64,000 nucleotides of DNA. It comes from Frigoribacterium sp. VKM Ac-2836 (GTDB lineage Bacteria > Actinomycetota > Actinomycetes > Actinomycetales > Microbacteriaceae). The stretch is taken from NCBI RefSeq assembly GCF_013248995.1, contig NZ_JABRPK010000004.1:124001-188000 (forward strand), read 5' to 3'. The translations under genes and the position numbers were made by a program. Positions within the stretch are counted from its first letter, which is position 1, and each line of letters begins with the position of its first letter. Shown piece by piece: positions 51,713 to 63,197 of this stretch. Below the pieces are notes generated by a model, which was not told where the DNA came from, did no database searches, and worked only from the letters and a program-made list of their open reading frames with translations.

Positions 51713-51713
<1 letters not shown>
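50688..51713 (+). CDS. MacA-like efflux adaptor subunit
   Basis: 341 residues. One N-terminal membrane anchor (VFPILRILIFVAIAAALVKLAFF, residues 7-29 by reading) followed by an extracytoplasmic domain with biotinyl-lipoyl-like beta motifs (VPATLAGTVTGVDVVKGQAVAAGDRL and ITAPVAGTVTSV) and a C-terminal beta-barrel. This is the adaptor of a MacAB-type ABC efflux system, adapted to a single-membrane cell. GTG 50688 is preferred to ATG 50652 because the promoter -10 box would place transcription start after 50652. The ATPase gene overlaps its stop by one base. Confidence 0.8.
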
Positions 51714-52470
<757 letters not shown>

Positions 52471-52474
<4 letters not shown>

Positions 52475-53688
52475 GGCGCGCGCTGGCCGACGTGGTGGGT
52501 GCCTTCGCCGAGGCCTGGGCCGAACTGCGGGTCAACAAGCTCCGGGTGTTGCTCAGCCTGATCGGGGTGGCCGTCGCCGTCGCGGCCCTGACCGGCGTGG
52601 TCGCCCTCGGCGGGCTCGCCGAGCAGTCGTCTCGCGAGAACGCCGAACGGTTCGGCGGGCGTCCCGCGAACTACTCCGTCAGCGCGTACTCGAACGGTGC
52701 CACCTCACCGAGCGCCCAGGCGATCCAGGACGCCTTCACCACGACGACGGCGCGTTACGGCATCGAGCAGACGAGTCGGGTGGTCTACGGCAACCGTGCC
52801 GTCCAGCTGCCCGACGGCGTGACCGAGGTCGCAGCCGTCACGGTCGACGTCCCCTATGGCGAGATGCACCGGGTGGTGATGACCGAGGGGTCGTGGTTCA
52901 GCGATGCCGACGCGTTGCGGCTCGCACCGCCCGTCATCGTCAACGAGGTGCTCTGGCGGCAGCTCGGCTCGCCACCGTTGTCGTCGCATCCGACCGTGCT
53001 CGTGCGCGGGTCCGACTCCGTGACGCTCGTCGTCACGGGCGTCTCGGCCTCGTCCGAGTACGACGGCCCGCAGATGTACCTGCTGCCGATACCCGAGTAC
53101 GACCTCGCCTTGGCGACGTACGGCGTCGAGACCCCGCAGTACGAGATGTGGCTTCCACCCGAGACCAGCGACGCCTTGAGTGCCCAGGTGGCATCCGACA
53201 TGAGCGCCTCTCTCGGTGACGACGTGCAGGTCGATGTCTCACGGCAGGACTACGCGGCAGGCGGCGATGCCGACCCGTTCGGCCCCATCAAGCTGATCAT
53301 CACCGGAGTCGGCGTGTTGGTGTTGCTTCTCGGCGGTCTCGGCTTGGTCAACATCGCCCTCGTCACCGTCCGTCAACGCATCCGCGAGATCGGCGTGCGT
53401 CGATCGTTCGGGGCCACGGCCCCTCGGGTCTTCTTCTCCGTCATGCTCGAGAGCGTCGTCGGCACGGTCGTGGCGGGGGTCGTCGGTGTCATGGTGGCCG
53501 TCCTCGTCGTCGAGAATCCGACGGTGCAGGGCTACATCGCCCAGGGTGCCGTCAGCGACCTTCCACCGTTCCCCGTCGAAGCGGCACTGATCGGTCTGGC
53601 GTCGGCCACGATGATCGGGGCCGTGGCCGGTCTCCTGCCGGCGCTCGTGGCGATTCGTGTGAAGGTGATCGACGCCATCCGCTACTGA
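52471..53688 (+). CDS. ABC transporter permease, MacB/FtsX type
   Basis: 405 residues: N-terminal membrane helix (LLSLIGVAVAVAALTGVVAL), a ~210-residue extracytoplasmic MacB-PCD-like domain, then three membrane helices with the FtsX signature (VRQRIREIGVRRSFGAT). Together with the preceding genes it would export a macrolide, peptide or lipid; substrate unknown. Start GTG 52471. Confidence 0.88.
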
Positions 53689-53729
53689 CACACACCGGAC
53701 GGCCTCCGGCCACTGTCGGTGCTGAGAGG

Positions 53730-53735
53730 TACCTT
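53730..53735 (+). promoter_or_regulatory. Leaderless-type -10 box of ftsK
   Basis: TACCTT, 7 bases before ATG 53743. Confidence 0.45.
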
Positions 53736-53742
53736 GGAGCCC

Positions 53743-56601
53743 ATGGCCACGCCCACCAAGTCGACTGCGCGCGCGCGTTCGTCGTCGCGAGCGTCGCAGA
53801 CCTCCGGCGCCACGAAGGCGACCAAGAAGCTGCCCGCACCCCGCCAGCCCGACCCGGTCCGCGAGGGCCCCGGTCCGTTCGTCGCGGCATGGATGGGCCT
53901 CGCGCACCTCACCGGTGGCGCATTCCGCCTGCTCGGCAAAGAGTCGCTCGCCAAGGACGAGCGACGGGACGGCGTGCCGTTCCTGCTCGTGCTGCTCGCG
54001 ATCGCCGGTGCCGTGGTCGAATGGCTGAACCCGACCAGCCCCGTCGCCGTCGGGTTCGACGCATACACGTTCGGCGGGCTCGTGGGGCGTGTCGCCTACG
54101 CCCTGCCCGTCATAATGATCCTCTTCGCGGGCTGGCTCTTCCGGCACCCGGCGTCCGTTCACGACAACACCCGCATCGGCATCGGACTCGGGCTCTCCAT
54201 CGTCTCCATCAGTGCCCTGTGCCACATCTTCGGCGGACAACCCGACGCCGCGGCCGGGCTCCGAGCCCTCGCCACGGGTGGCGGCGTGCTGGGGTGGGTC
54301 GTCGCCTCCTGGCTGCTCGCCCTCGCCACCGAGTGGGTCGCGGTCCCACTGGTCGTCGTCCTGTTGGCCTTCTCGCTGCTCATCATCACCAAGACCCCGC
54401 CGAACCGCATCCACCGACGGCTCGGCGAGCTCTACGCGTACCTGTTCGGTGAGACGACCTCGGCCTCGGCCGGGGCCGAGGCCGATCCTGACCTGGTGGA
54501 CGTCGCCGAGTCCGACTCGTTGCCCTGGTGGCGTCGCAACAAAGACCAGCGCGAAGACGACCCGGCGTACGACACCCCGTTGGTGAGCGCGGGCGAGACC
54601 TCACCGACCGAGACGCTCGGTCGCCGGCGCCGCAAGAAGCCCGTGTTCGAGGCAGGCGTCCACGACTCGGACACCGGTGCCGCCGAGGCCGGGTCCGCCG
54701 GGTTCGGTGCCACCGGGAGCGGTGTGCCACAGACCGCTCCGACCGACATCTTCTCAGCCGACCTCCTCGGCGAGCTCGATCGGGCCGAGGACGCCGTGCG
54801 GGCTCAGGGATTCGAGGTCCCGCCCGTCCAGCCGACCGCGTCGACCACGGTCATCCCGGCCGTGCCGGCAGAACCCGTGGGCGAGAGCGACGCGGCCGCC
54901 GACTTCCTCGCGGTCGACCCCGACGAACCCGCACCGCCCTCGCTCGACGCGGTCGACGACGGCGTCGAGAGTGCTCCGTACCGTCTTCCCGCTGTCTCGA
55001 GCCTGTCGGTGGGAGAACCCGCCAAGGCGCGCAGCGAGGCAAACGACGCGATCGTGGCCGCGATCAGCCTGGTCCTCGATCAGTTCAACGTCGACGCCAA
55101 GGTGACCGGCCTCAAGCGCGGTCCGACCGTCACGCGCTACGAGATCGAGCTCGGCCCCGGCGTCAAGGTCGAGCGGGTCACCGCCCTGACCAAGAACCTG
55201 GCCTACGCGGTGGCCTCCAACGAGGTCCGCATCCTGTCGCCGATCCCCGGCAAGAGTGCGATCGGCGTCGAGATCCCCAACACCGACAAAGAGATCGTCG
55301 CGCTGGGCGACGTGCTGCGATCCTCGGCGGCGAGCAAGAGCGTCCACCCGCTCACGATCGGCGTCGGCAAAGACGTCGAAGGTGGTTACGTCGTGGCCAA
55401 CCTGGCCAAGATGCCTCACCTCCTCGTGGCCGGCGCGACCGGTTCGGGTAAGTCGAGCTTCATCAACTCGATGATCACCTCGTTGTTGATGCGGGCCAAG
55501 CCCACCGACGTGCGCATGGTGCTCATCGATCCCAAGCGCGTCGAACTCTCGATCTACGCCGGCGTCCCGCATCTCATCACACCCATCATCACCAATCCCA
55601 AGAAGGCCGCCGAAGCCCTGCAGTGGGTCGTCAAAGAGATGGACATGAGGTACGACGACCTCGCCAGCTTCGGCTTCCGCCACATCGACGACTTCAACCG
55701 CGCCGTCGTCGGCGGAGAGATCGTGCTCCCGCAGGGCAGCCAGCGAAAGCTCAAGCCCTACCCCTACCTGCTCGTGGTGGTCGACGAGCTGGCCGACCTC
55801 ATGATGGTGGCGCCTCGCGACGTCGAGGACAGCATCGTCCGCATCACCCAGCTCGCCCGGGCCTCCGGAATCCACCTCGTCCTCGCGACACAACGGCCGT
55901 CGGTCGATGTCGTCACGGGGCTCATCAAGGCCAACGTGCCCTCGCGCTTCGCCTTCGCCGTCTCGAGCGTCACCGACTCCCGGGTCATCCTCGACCAGCC
56001 CGGGGCCGACAAGCTCATCGGTCAGGGCGACGGGCTCTTCCTGCCCATGGGGGCCTCCAAGGCCATGCGCGTGCAGGGGGCCTGGGTTCAAGAGAACGAG
56101 ATCGCCCAGGTCGTCGCCCACGTCACGCGTCAGGCACGTCCCGACTACCGCCCCGACGTCGCCGCAGTGGTCGAGAAGCGAGAGATCGACGGCGACATCG
56201 GTGACGATCTCGAGTTGCTGCTCGCCGCCGCCGAGCTGGTCGTCAGCACGCAGTTCGGCTCGACGTCGATGCTGCAGCGCAAGCTCCGGGTGGGCTTCGC
56301 CAAAGCGGGCCGCCTCATGGACCTCATGGAGTCCCGAGACATCGTCGGCCCCTCCGAGGGATCCAAGGCTCGCGACGTGCTCGTCACCACCGAGCAGCTA
56401 CCGGGCGTGCTGGCCAAGCTGCGCGGAGGCGACGCAGCGACCGAGTCCGCCGCTGGTCGTGCCTCCTCGGGTGCTGCCTCCGCCCAGCGGGTCGAGTCGG
56501 GGGACTACGACGACGATCCTGTCGAGGCCATGACCCGCGGCTACGCGGAAGACGACGACGCCGGCAGCGAAGACGCCTGGCACCTGACGGGCAGGGACTA
56601 G
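53743..56601 (+). CDS. ftsK: DNA translocase FtsK
   Basis: 952 residues; septum-anchored DNA pump that clears the chromosome terminus at division. Four or five N-terminal membrane helices (about residues 80-215), a variable acidic/Pro linker (220-420), then the motor: Walker [10 protein letters not shown] (around 564-572), Walker [14 protein letters not shown], and the C-terminal winged-helix gamma domain ([21 protein letters not shown]) that reads KOPS sites. Length is typical. Start ATG 53743 with a leaderless-type -10 box; a GTG/ATG 24 bases upstream is less likely. Confidence 0.95.
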   Translation: MATPTKSTARARSSSRASQTSGATKATKKLPAPRQPDPVREGPGPFVAAWMGLAHLTGGAFRLLGKESLAKDERRDGVPFLLVLLAIAGAVVEWLNPTSPVAVGFDAYTFGGLVGRVAYALPVIMILFAGWLFRHPASVHDNTRIGIGLGLSIVSISALCHIFGGQPDAAAGLRALATGGGVLGWVVASWLLALATEWVAVPLVVVLLAFSLLIITKTPPNRIHRRLGELYAYLFGETTSASAGAEADPDLVDVAESDSLPWWRRNKDQREDDPAYDTPLVSAGETSPTETLGRRRRKKPVFEAGVHDSDTGAAEAGSAGFGATGSGVPQTAPTDIFSADLLGELDRAEDAVRAQGFEVPPVQPTASTTVIPAVPAEPVGESDAAADFLAVDPDEPAPPSLDAVDDGVESAPYRLPAVSSLSVGEPAKARSEANDAIVAAISLVLDQFNVDAKVTGLKRGPTVTRYEIELGPGVKVERVTALTKNLAYAVASNEVRILSPIPGKSAIGVEIPNTDKEIVALGDVLRSSAASKSVHPLTIGVGKDVEGGYVVANLAKMPHLLVAGATGSGKSSFINSMITSLLMRAKPTDVRMVLIDPKRVELSIYAGVPHLITPIITNPKKAAEALQWVVKEMDMRYDDLASFGFRHIDDFNRAVVGGEIVLPQGSQRKLKPYPYLLVVVDELADLMMVAPRDVEDSIVRITQLARASGIHLVLATQRPSVDVVTGLIKANVPSRFAFAVSSVTDSRVILDQPGADKLIGQGDGLFLPMGASKAMRVQGAWVQENEIAQVVAHVTRQARPDYRPDVAAVVEKREIDGDIGDDLELLLAAAELVVSTQFGSTSMLQRKLRVGFAKAGRLMDLMESRDIVGPSEGSKARDVLVTTEQLPGVLAKLRGGDAATESAAGRASSGAASAQRVESGDYDDDPVEAMTRGYAEDDDAGSEDAWHLTGRD

Positions 56602-56604
56602 ACC

Positions 56605-57252
56605 ATGAGCCATCACGAGGCCTCCGACCCCGTCGCCCCACGCCCGGCCTCCTCGTTCCGCGGTCGCTTCGCGTCGAAGGGTCCGGGTCCCGCCAGCACG
56701 GCGAACATCGCGAACGTGATCACGGTGGTGCGCATCCTGATGGCGCCGGTGTTCATCGCCTGGCTGCTGATCGACGACGGGGCGGACGGCTCGCTCCGCG
56801 TCTGGGCCGCGGCACTCTTCGTCGTGGCGATCCTCACTGACAGCCTGGACGGCATGCTCGCGCGTGGTCTCGACCTCGTCACCGACTTCGGCAAGATCGT
56901 CGACCCGATCGCCGACAAGGTGTTGATCGGCGGGGCACTCGTGTCGCTGACCATCCTCGGCGAGCTGCCGTGGTGGGTCACCGCTTTGATCCTCGTCCGT
57001 GAGATCGGCATCACCGTCTACCGGTTCGCCGTCCTGCGCGACCGCGTGATCCCGGCGTCCCGCGGCGGCAAGATCAAGACCGTGCTGCAGGCCGTCGCGG
57101 TGACGTCGGCACTCTTCCCTCTCTGGAACGTCTTCGGCGAGGGCATGCACTGGGTCAACGGCGTGCTCATGACAGCGGCCACGGTCGCCACCCTCCTCTC
57201 CGGCGCGGACTACATGCGCGTGGCGCTCAGGCACGGCAAGGCCGACGCGTGA
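56605..57252 (+). CDS. pgsA: CDP-diacylglycerol-glycerol-3-phosphate phosphatidyltransferase family enzyme
   Basis: 215-residue integral membrane CDP-alcohol phosphatidyltransferase. The catalytic motif is complete: Asp79, Asp82-Gly83, Ala86-Arg87, Gly96, Asp100, Asp104. It makes phosphatidylglycerol phosphate from CDP-diacylglycerol. The disordered N-terminal 30 residues precede the first helix. The gene lies three bases after ftsK and overlaps cinA (GTGA). Confidence 0.92.
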   Translation: MSHHEASDPVAPRPASSFRGRFASKGPGPASTANIANVITVVRILMAPVFIAWLLIDDGADGSLRVWAAALFVVAILTDSLDGMLARGLDLVTDFGKIVDPIADKVLIGGALVSLTILGELPWWVTALILVREIGITVYRFAVLRDRVIPASRGGKIKTVLQAVAVTSALFPLWNVFGEGMHWVNGVLMTAATVATLLSGADYMRVALRHGKADA

Positions 57253-57740
57253 CGCTGGCGGCGGACGTCGTGGCCCAGCTGACGCGCCGACGTCTGACGA
57301 TCGCCGTGGCGGAGTCCCTCACCGGGGGTGCCCTGGTCTCCGAGCTCGTGTCCGTGCCGGGTGCCTCGGCCGTCGTCCGGGGCGGGGTGGTCGCCTACCA
57401 GACCGAGCTCAAGCACACCCTGCTCGGGGTCGACGCGAATCTGCTCGCGCGCCATGGACCGGTGCATCCCGACGTGGCGGCGTCCATGGCTACCGGGGTC
57501 CGCGACCGGCTCGCAGTCGACGGGCACCCCGTCGACATCGGTCTCGCCACCACCGGCGTCGCCGGCCCCGACCCGCAGGGCGGGCACGGTCCCGGCACCG
57601 TCTTCGTCGGTCTGGCGGTCCCCGGCGAGGTCCGTGTCGTCGAGCTCGCTCTCTCCGGTGACCGGCAAGCCATCCGATCCGGCACGGTCTCCGAATCCCT
57701 GGCGATGCTCGACCGGTGGCTCGCCGAGGCACGGGAATAG
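57249..57740 (+). CDS. cinA: CinA C-terminal-type nicotinamide-nucleotide amidase
   Basis: 163 residues corresponding to the CinA C-terminal (PncC-like) domain alone; the N-terminal MoaB-like domain is absent, as in other actinobacteria. Motifs VAESLTGGALVSELVSVPGAS (parts), GGVVAYQTELK and ATTGVAGPDPQ identify it. It deamidates nicotinamide mononucleotide in NAD recycling. Order pgsA-cinA-clgR is conserved in the phylum. Confidence 0.9.
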   Translation: MTLAADVVAQLTRRRLTIAVAESLTGGALVSELVSVPGASAVVRGGVVAYQTELKHTLLGVDANLLARHGPVHPDVAASMATGVRDRLAVDGHPVDIGLATTGVAGPDPQGGHGPGTVFVGLAVPGEVRVVELALSGDRQAIRSGTVSESLAMLDRWLAEARE

Positions 57741-57800
57741 CCCGGGTTTCGGTCTCGTTACAACTCTCGAGTTCACAACAGGTGCACAGTCCCCGATGGC

Positions 57801-57806
57801 TACAGT
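57801..57806 (+). promoter_or_regulatory. -10 box of clgR
   Basis: TACAGT in an AT-richer stretch after cinA; implies an ~80-base leader containing the inverted repeat at 57841-57868. Confidence 0.5.
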
Positions 57807-57840
57807 CGTGGTCAGTCGGTCCGAGCACCACTCGTCGTCC

Positions 57841-57868
57841 CCCATCTGAAACCATCCCGTCAGATGGG
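57841..57868 (+). promoter_or_regulatory. Inverted repeat in the clgR leader
   Basis: CCCATCTGA (57841-57849) and its exact complement (57860-57868), 10-base spacer. Two helical turns between centres of the arms; may bind a dimeric regulator or form a leader hairpin before the ggaggg ribosome binding site. Confidence 0.5.
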
Positions 57869-57891
57869 TCGTCCCCGAAGGAGGGTCCCCC

Positions 57892-58200
57892 ATGGTCCTG
57901 GTACGTCAAGAAATCGGCGACGTCCTTCGTGACTTCCGCCTGCAGAAGGGTCGTACGCTCCGCCAGGTCGCGAGCAAGGCGAGCGTCGCCCTCGGCTACC
58001 TCAGCGAGGTCGAACGGGGCCAGAAAGAGGCGAGCTCCGAGATCCTGGCCTCCGTCGCCGATGCCCTCGAGACCCCCATCTCGGTCATCATGCGAGAGGT
58101 CGGCGACCGCATGGCCGTCATCGAGGGGCTCAACCCCATCCCCGACACCCTGCCGGACGACCTCGTCGCCGAGTTCGACTCCGACCTCGCGGTCCGCTGA
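57892..58200 (+). CDS. clgR: ClgR-type helix-turn-helix transcriptional regulator
   Basis: 102 residues. XRE-type helix-turn-helix (LRDFRLQKGRTLRQVASKA then GYLSEVERGQKEAS) as in ClgR, the activator of clp protease, clgR and stress genes. Position after cinA is conserved. The C-terminus lacks the Ala-Ala-type degron common in Clp-degraded ClgR, ending instead in SDLAVR. A 12-bp terminator follows. Confidence 0.9.
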   Translation: MVLVRQEIGDVLRDFRLQKGRTLRQVASKASVALGYLSEVERGQKEASSEILASVADALETPISVIMREVGDRMAVIEGLNPIPDTLPDDLVAEFDSDLAVR

Positions 58201-58218
58201 GCGGCCCGCATCGCTCCG

Positions 58219-58246
58219 AACGCCCCCGGCTCACGCCGGGGGCGTT
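58219..58246 (+). terminator. clgR terminator
   Basis: Perfect arms AACGCCCCCGGC (58219-58230) and complement (58235-58246) with TCAC loop, followed by CCTCGTT. Confidence 0.85.
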
Positions 58247-58258
58247 CCTCGTTCGAGG

Positions 58259-58264
58259 TACCCT
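58259..58264 (+). promoter_or_regulatory. Leaderless-type -10 box of the DUF3046 gene
   Basis: TACCCT, 6 bases before ATG 58271 and only 13 bases after the clgR terminator hairpin. Confidence 0.5.
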
Positions 58265-58270
58265 CGTCTG

Positions 58271-58495
58271 ATGCGAAAGAGCGAGTTCGCCCGAGCCGTC
58301 GAGGACGAGTTCGGAGAAGCTTACGGCCGGGTGCTCATCCGAGACCTGGTCATCCAGTCGCTCGGTGACCGGACCGCCGACCAAGCCATCGCCCAGGGCG
58401 AGTCGCCTCGCGACGTGTGGCTGGCGCTCTGCGAGGCCGAGGGCGTCCCGGTCTCCCGTCGTCACGGTGTCGGGCTGCCCGAACCGACGAGCTGA
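58271..58495 (+). CDS. DUF3046 family protein
   Basis: 74 residues. The family pattern SEFxxxVEDEFGEAYGRVL...GDRTADQAI...PRDVWLALCEAEGVP is clear. DUF3046 genes sit between clgR and recA across actinobacteria; function unknown. Not part of the recA transcript, since an SOS box and promoter follow. Confidence 0.85.
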   Translation: MRKSEFARAVEDEFGEAYGRVLIRDLVIQSLGDRTADQAIAQGESPRDVWLALCEAEGVPVSRRHGVGLPEPTS

Positions 58496-58789
58496 GGCGT
58501 CGCTCGCTCGCGTGTGTGTTCGACACGCCGAGACCGATGGGTCGAACACGTGTTCGGACGGATGGTAGCGTCCTCCACAAGGACGTAGACGATCGAGTTC
58601 TGCACGTCGGGCCGCCACCGCCACCGCGATGTCGGAGGTGGCCCGTAGCGTTTCTCGCATCGACGTCCCGCGTCACCGGCACATGCCGGCGACACCAGCC
58701 TTGTCGTAGCGACGACGACCCTGCACCACCGGTCGGCGTCGACGCGACAGCCTATAGGCGCACGGACGACCACCACGAAGGAGAACGAC
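58496..58789 (+). promoter_or_regulatory. recA control region and long leader
   Basis: 294 bases without a gene. It holds the SOS box (58543-58556), a TAGCGT -10 box (58566-58571) and then a ~210-base leader that ends with a cgaaggaga ribosome binding site. No stable long hairpin is evident by eye in the leader. Confidence 0.6.
58543..58556. promoter_or_regulatory. LexA (SOS) box of recA
   Basis: CGAACACGTGTTCG, a perfect palindrome fitting the actinobacterial/Gram-positive consensus CGAACRNNYGTTCG. It overlaps the -35 position of the TAGCGT promoter, so LexA would block polymerase binding. Confidence 0.85.
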
Positions 58790-59847
<1,058 letters not shown>

Positions 59848-59851
<4 letters not shown>

Positions 59852-60669
59852 CCTCGCACGACGACGACGCCCCGGTGTCGGGTCCGTCCGATGAGGACGC
59901 CGACACCGGGCGACTCGCGCCCGTCACGCGCCTGTTCGGCGGCGAACGTGATTCACGGGACGCCGAGGCGACGGGCAGGTCGTCATCGCCTGATGGTTTG
60001 GCTCAGGGTGCCGAGGCCGTACTGACGGCCATCAGTGCCCATTGGGGCGAGCGATCAGCAGTCTCGGCTTCCGAGGCCGGCCATCCTTCCGTTCGGGCTT
60101 CACGGGCCGGGGCCGCTGGCCGACCCAAGGCGTCCGGTCTGGGCGATGAGCCGGACGACGGGCCCGAAGACCTCGAGGCGCAGCAGCGGCGCGCCGAGAA
60201 CGTCAGTCTGCATGCCCTCTCGCGTCGAGGCGTGTCCTCTCACGAGATGGAGAAGCTCCTGCTCTCACGCGACCTCGACGCGTCGGTCGTGGCCGACGAG
60301 ATCGCGCGACTCGAGAGGGTCGGTCTGCTCGACGACACCGAACTGGCCGCCATGCTGATCCGATCGAAGCAAGAGCGCAAAGGTCTCGGCCGGGGTGCCG
60401 TGACGTCCGAACTACGGGCCCGGGGCATCGACCCGTCGGTCATCGACGAGGCCCTGTCCGACACCGACGACGACGAAGAGCAAGAACGGGCCGACGAGTG
60501 GGCACGCAAGCGGGCCGGCTCGTTGCGCGGCCTCGACCGCGAGACCGCCGAGCGCCGTCTCAACGGGTACCTGATGCGTCGGGGGTACCGTTCCGAGGTC
60601 GTGCGCCGTGCGATCGAGAAGGCCCTACCCCGTGGGGGCAGCGGCCGAGGCGGTGTGCGCTTCGAGTGA
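59848..60669 (+). CDS. recX: Regulatory protein RecX
   Basis: 273 residues; binds and restrains RecA filaments. The RecX three-helix repeats are in the C-terminal half ([68 protein letters not shown]). The N-terminal ~110 residues are disordered and acidic/Ser-rich, longer than in most RecX proteins. Translationally coupled to recA. Confidence 0.93.
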
Positions 60670-60692
60670 CCGTCTCATGGGTGGTGTCGATC

Positions 60693-60698
60693 TACACT
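60693..60698 (+). promoter_or_regulatory. Leaderless-type -10 box of miaB
   Basis: TACACT, 8 bases before ATG 60707. Confidence 0.5.
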
Positions 60699-60706
60699 GA
60701 ATCACC

Positions 60707-62284
60707 ATGACGACGGTCGCCACCCCTCCTGACCTCTCGCCCGTCGATGACCGGGCCCGTACCTACGAAGTGCGCACCTTCGGGTGTCAGATGAACGTCC
60801 ACGACTCGGAGCGTCTCAGTGGTTCGCTCGAGGCGGCCGGTTACGTCCCCGCCGACGGGGCCGAGGCAGACATCGTCGTCATCAACACCTGTGCGGTCCG
60901 AGAGAACGCCGACAAGAAGTTGTACGGGACGCTGGGCACGCTCGCGGGTCGGAAGAAGAAGCACGAAGGTATGCAGATCGCCGTCGGCGGGTGCCTGGCC
61001 CAGAAAGACAAGGCCGTCATCCTCGACAAGGCTCCCTGGGTCGACGTGGTCTTCGGCACGCACAACATGGGTGCCCTGCCCACACTGCTCGAACGAGCAC
61101 GCCACAACGACGAGGCCCAGCTCGAGATCCTCGAGTCCCTCGACGTGTTCCCCTCGACCCTGCCGACCAAACGCGACTCGACCCACAGCGGTTGGGTCTC
61201 CATCTCGGTCGGCTGCAACAACACCTGCACCTTCTGCATCGTGCCGTCACTCCGGGGCAAGGAGAAAGACCGCCGACCCGGCGACATCCTGGCCGAGGTT
61301 CAGGCATTGGTCGACGACGGTGCCGTCGAGGTGACGCTGCTGGGGCAGAACGTCAACTCGTACGGTGTCGAGTTCGGTGACCGCTTCGCCTTCGGCAAGT
61401 TGCTGCGTGCCGTCGGAACGATCTCCGGGCTCGAACGGATTCGGTTCACGAGCCCCCACCCGGCGTCCTTCACCGATGACGTCATCGCCGCGATGGCCGA
61501 GACCCCCGCGGTCATGCCGCAGTTGCACATGCCCCTGCAGTCGGGTTCCGACCGAGTGCTGCGAGCCATGCGGCGCAGCTACCGTAGCGAGAGATTCCTC
61601 GGCATCATCGACCGTGTGCGTTCGGCCATGCCAGAGGCCGCCATCAGCACGGACATCATCGTCGGTTTCCCTGGCGAGACCGAAGAGGACTTCGCCGAGA
61701 CCCTCCGGGTGGTGGAGCAATCGCGGTTCGCGTCCGCGTTCACCTTCCAGTACTCGGTACGCCCCGGGACGCCCGCGGGCGAGATGGCCGACCAGATCCC
61801 GAAGGCCGTCGTGCAAGAACGGTTCGAGCGGCTCACGGCCCTGCAGGACCGCATCTCCGCCGAAGAGAACCGTCGGCAGATCGGCCGGACGGTCGAGGTT
61901 CTCGTGGCCACCGACGAGGGCAGGAAGGACGCCTCCACCCACCGTCTGTCGGGGCGTGCGGAAGACAGTCGTCTCGTCCACTTCGAGGTCCCGACGGCGC
62001 GCCCGGTTCCGCGCCCCGGCGATGTCGTCCGCGTGCGGGTCACCGACGCCGCGCCGTTCTACCTCCTCGCCGATGCGGTCGACGGCCTGGAGCCCGTGTA
62101 CGAAGTCCGTCGCACGCGCGCGGGTGACGCCTGGGACGCCGCGCAGGCCACCTCGTGCGGGGCGCCGTCCGAGTCCGGCGCGACCCGCGCCTCCTCGGGT
62201 CGACCCTCGAGGGTGAGCCTCGGTCTGCCCACGCTGCGGGTGGCGACGACTCCCATCTACAGCACGACCGACGACCTCCGCTGA
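60707..62284 (+). CDS. miaB: tRNA-2-methylthio-N6-dimethylallyladenosine synthase
   Basis: 525 residues; radical-SAM methylthiotransferase modifying A37 of tRNAs. N-terminal UPF0004 domain with Cys in [29 protein letters not shown] and GGCLAQ; radical-SAM cluster Cys170-Cys174-Cys177 in [16 protein letters not shown]-terminal TRAM domain (about 385-450). The last ~70 residues are an extension rich in Ala/Ser/Arg that holds a dispersed repeat copy. miaA starts one base after the stop. Confidence 0.95.
   Translation: MTTVATPPDLSPVDDRARTYEVRTFGCQMNVHDSERLSGSLEAAGYVPADGAEADIVVINTCAVRENADKKLYGTLGTLAGRKKKHEGMQIAVGGCLAQKDKAVILDKAPWVDVVFGTHNMGALPTLLERARHNDEAQLEILESLDVFPSTLPTKRDSTHSGWVSISVGCNNTCTFCIVPSLRGKEKDRRPGDILAEVQALVDDGAVEVTLLGQNVNSYGVEFGDRFAFGKLLRAVGTISGLERIRFTSPHPASFTDDVIAAMAETPAVMPQLHMPLQSGSDRVLRAMRRSYRSERFLGIIDRVRSAMPEAAISTDIIVGFPGETEEDFAETLRVVEQSRFASAFTFQYSVRPGTPAGEMADQIPKAVVQERFERLTALQDRISAEENRRQIGRTVEVLVATDEGRKDASTHRLSGRAEDSRLVHFEVPTARPVPRPGDVVRVRVTDAAPFYLLADAVDGLEPVYEVRRTRAGDAWDAAQATSCGAPSESGATRASSGRPSRVSLGLPTLRVATTPIYSTTDDLR
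62186..62195 (-). repeat. Dispersed repeat copy in the miaB C-terminal extension
   Basis: Exact CGCGCCTCCT on the + strand, within a 14-base match ACCCGCGCCTCCTC shared with the CYTH-CHAD gene copy; encodes Thr-Arg-Ala-Ser-Ser. Confidence 0.7.
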
Positions 62285-62285
62285 C

Positions 62286-63197
62286 GTGCTGGTCGCTGTC
62301 GTCGGGGCGACCGGCACGGGCAAGTCGGCGTTCTCGCTCGACCTCGCCGAGGCGCTGGCCACCCGAGGTGAGGCCGTCGAAATCGTCAACGCGGACGCCA
62401 TGCAGCTCTACCGCGGCATGGACGTCGGCACCGCCAAGCTCGCCACTGCCGAGCGGCGAGGTGTCCCGCACCACCTCCTCGACGTCCTCGACGTCACCGA
62501 CGAGGCGAGCGTCGAGTGGTACCAACGCGCGGCCAGGGCGCTGATCGACGACATCGCGGCGCGGGGAGCCGTGGCGGTCCTCGTCGGCGGGTCGGGGCTC
62601 TACGTCTCGAGCGTGTTGTTCGACTTCCGGTTCCCCGGTACCGATCCCGTGATCCGGGCGCGGTACGAGGCGATCGCCGACGAACGCGGGCCCGGGGCCC
62701 TGCACGATCTCTTGGCGGAGCGCGATCCAGCGTCCGCCACGTCGATCGGGCGTCACAATGTGAGGCGCCTCGTCCGGGCACTCGAGGTCGGAGACCTGAC
62801 CGGACGCCCCTTCTCGGGCACGTTGCCCGAGAAGTCGTCGCCGTGGCGGCCGTCGACCGTCTTCGGCGTGGCGGAAGAGCGCCCCGTGCTCGTCGAACGT
62901 CTCGATCGTCGCGTCGAGCAGATGTGGCGGTCCGGTCTCGTCGACGAGGTGCGGGGCCTCCTCCCGCTGGGGCTCGAGCGGGGGATTACGGCCGGCCGGG
63001 CGATCGGATACGCCCAGGCCGCGGCCCAGATCCGGGGCGAGCTCACCGAGGCCGACGCGATCGACGCCACGGCGTCCCTCACCCGCCGTTACGCGCGCCG
63101 TCAGGCCAGCTGGTTCCGTCGGTACGACGGCGTGGAGTGGTCCCGCTCGGGCGATGCCCAGGCCATCGACCGGGCCGTGGCTAGACTTCTCGAGTGA
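62286..63197 (+). CDS. miaA: tRNA dimethylallyltransferase
   Basis: 303 residues; transfers dimethylallyl to A37 of tRNAs reading U-first codons, the step before MiaB. P-loop GATGTGKS (7-14), [17 protein letters not shown] and [12 protein letters not shown] are family motifs. Start GTG 62286. The C-terminal end carries the promoter of dapF, and the stop overlaps the dapF start (GTGA). Confidence 0.94.
   Translation: MLVAVVGATGTGKSAFSLDLAEALATRGEAVEIVNADAMQLYRGMDVGTAKLATAERRGVPHHLLDVLDVTDEASVEWYQRAARALIDDIAARGAVAVLVGGSGLYVSSVLFDFRFPGTDPVIRARYEAIADERGPGALHDLLAERDPASATSIGRHNVRRLVRALEVGDLTGRPFSGTLPEKSSPWRPSTVFGVAEERPVLVERLDRRVEQMWRSGLVDEVRGLLPLGLERGITAGRAIGYAQAAAQIRGELTEADAIDATASLTRRYARRQASWFRRYDGVEWSRSGDAQAIDRAVARLLE
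63182..63187 (+). promoter_or_regulatory. Leaderless-type -10 box of dapF inside miaA
   Basis: TAGACT, 6 bases before GTG 63194, inside the last miaA codons; dapF may have its own start of transcription besides read-through. Confidence 0.45.

Noticed and set aside
54754-56121. 455-residue open frame on the minus strand
   Set aside because: Antisense shadow of the ftsK motor region.
57716-58270. Upstream extension of the DUF3046 gene over clgR
   Set aside because: Ser/Arg-rich out-of-frame reading of clgR; the terminator and -10 box at 58219-58264 show the DUF3046 gene starts at 58271.
58543-58556. recA SOS box as a novel operator
   Set aside because: It matches the known LexA consensus of Gram-positive bacteria; expected.
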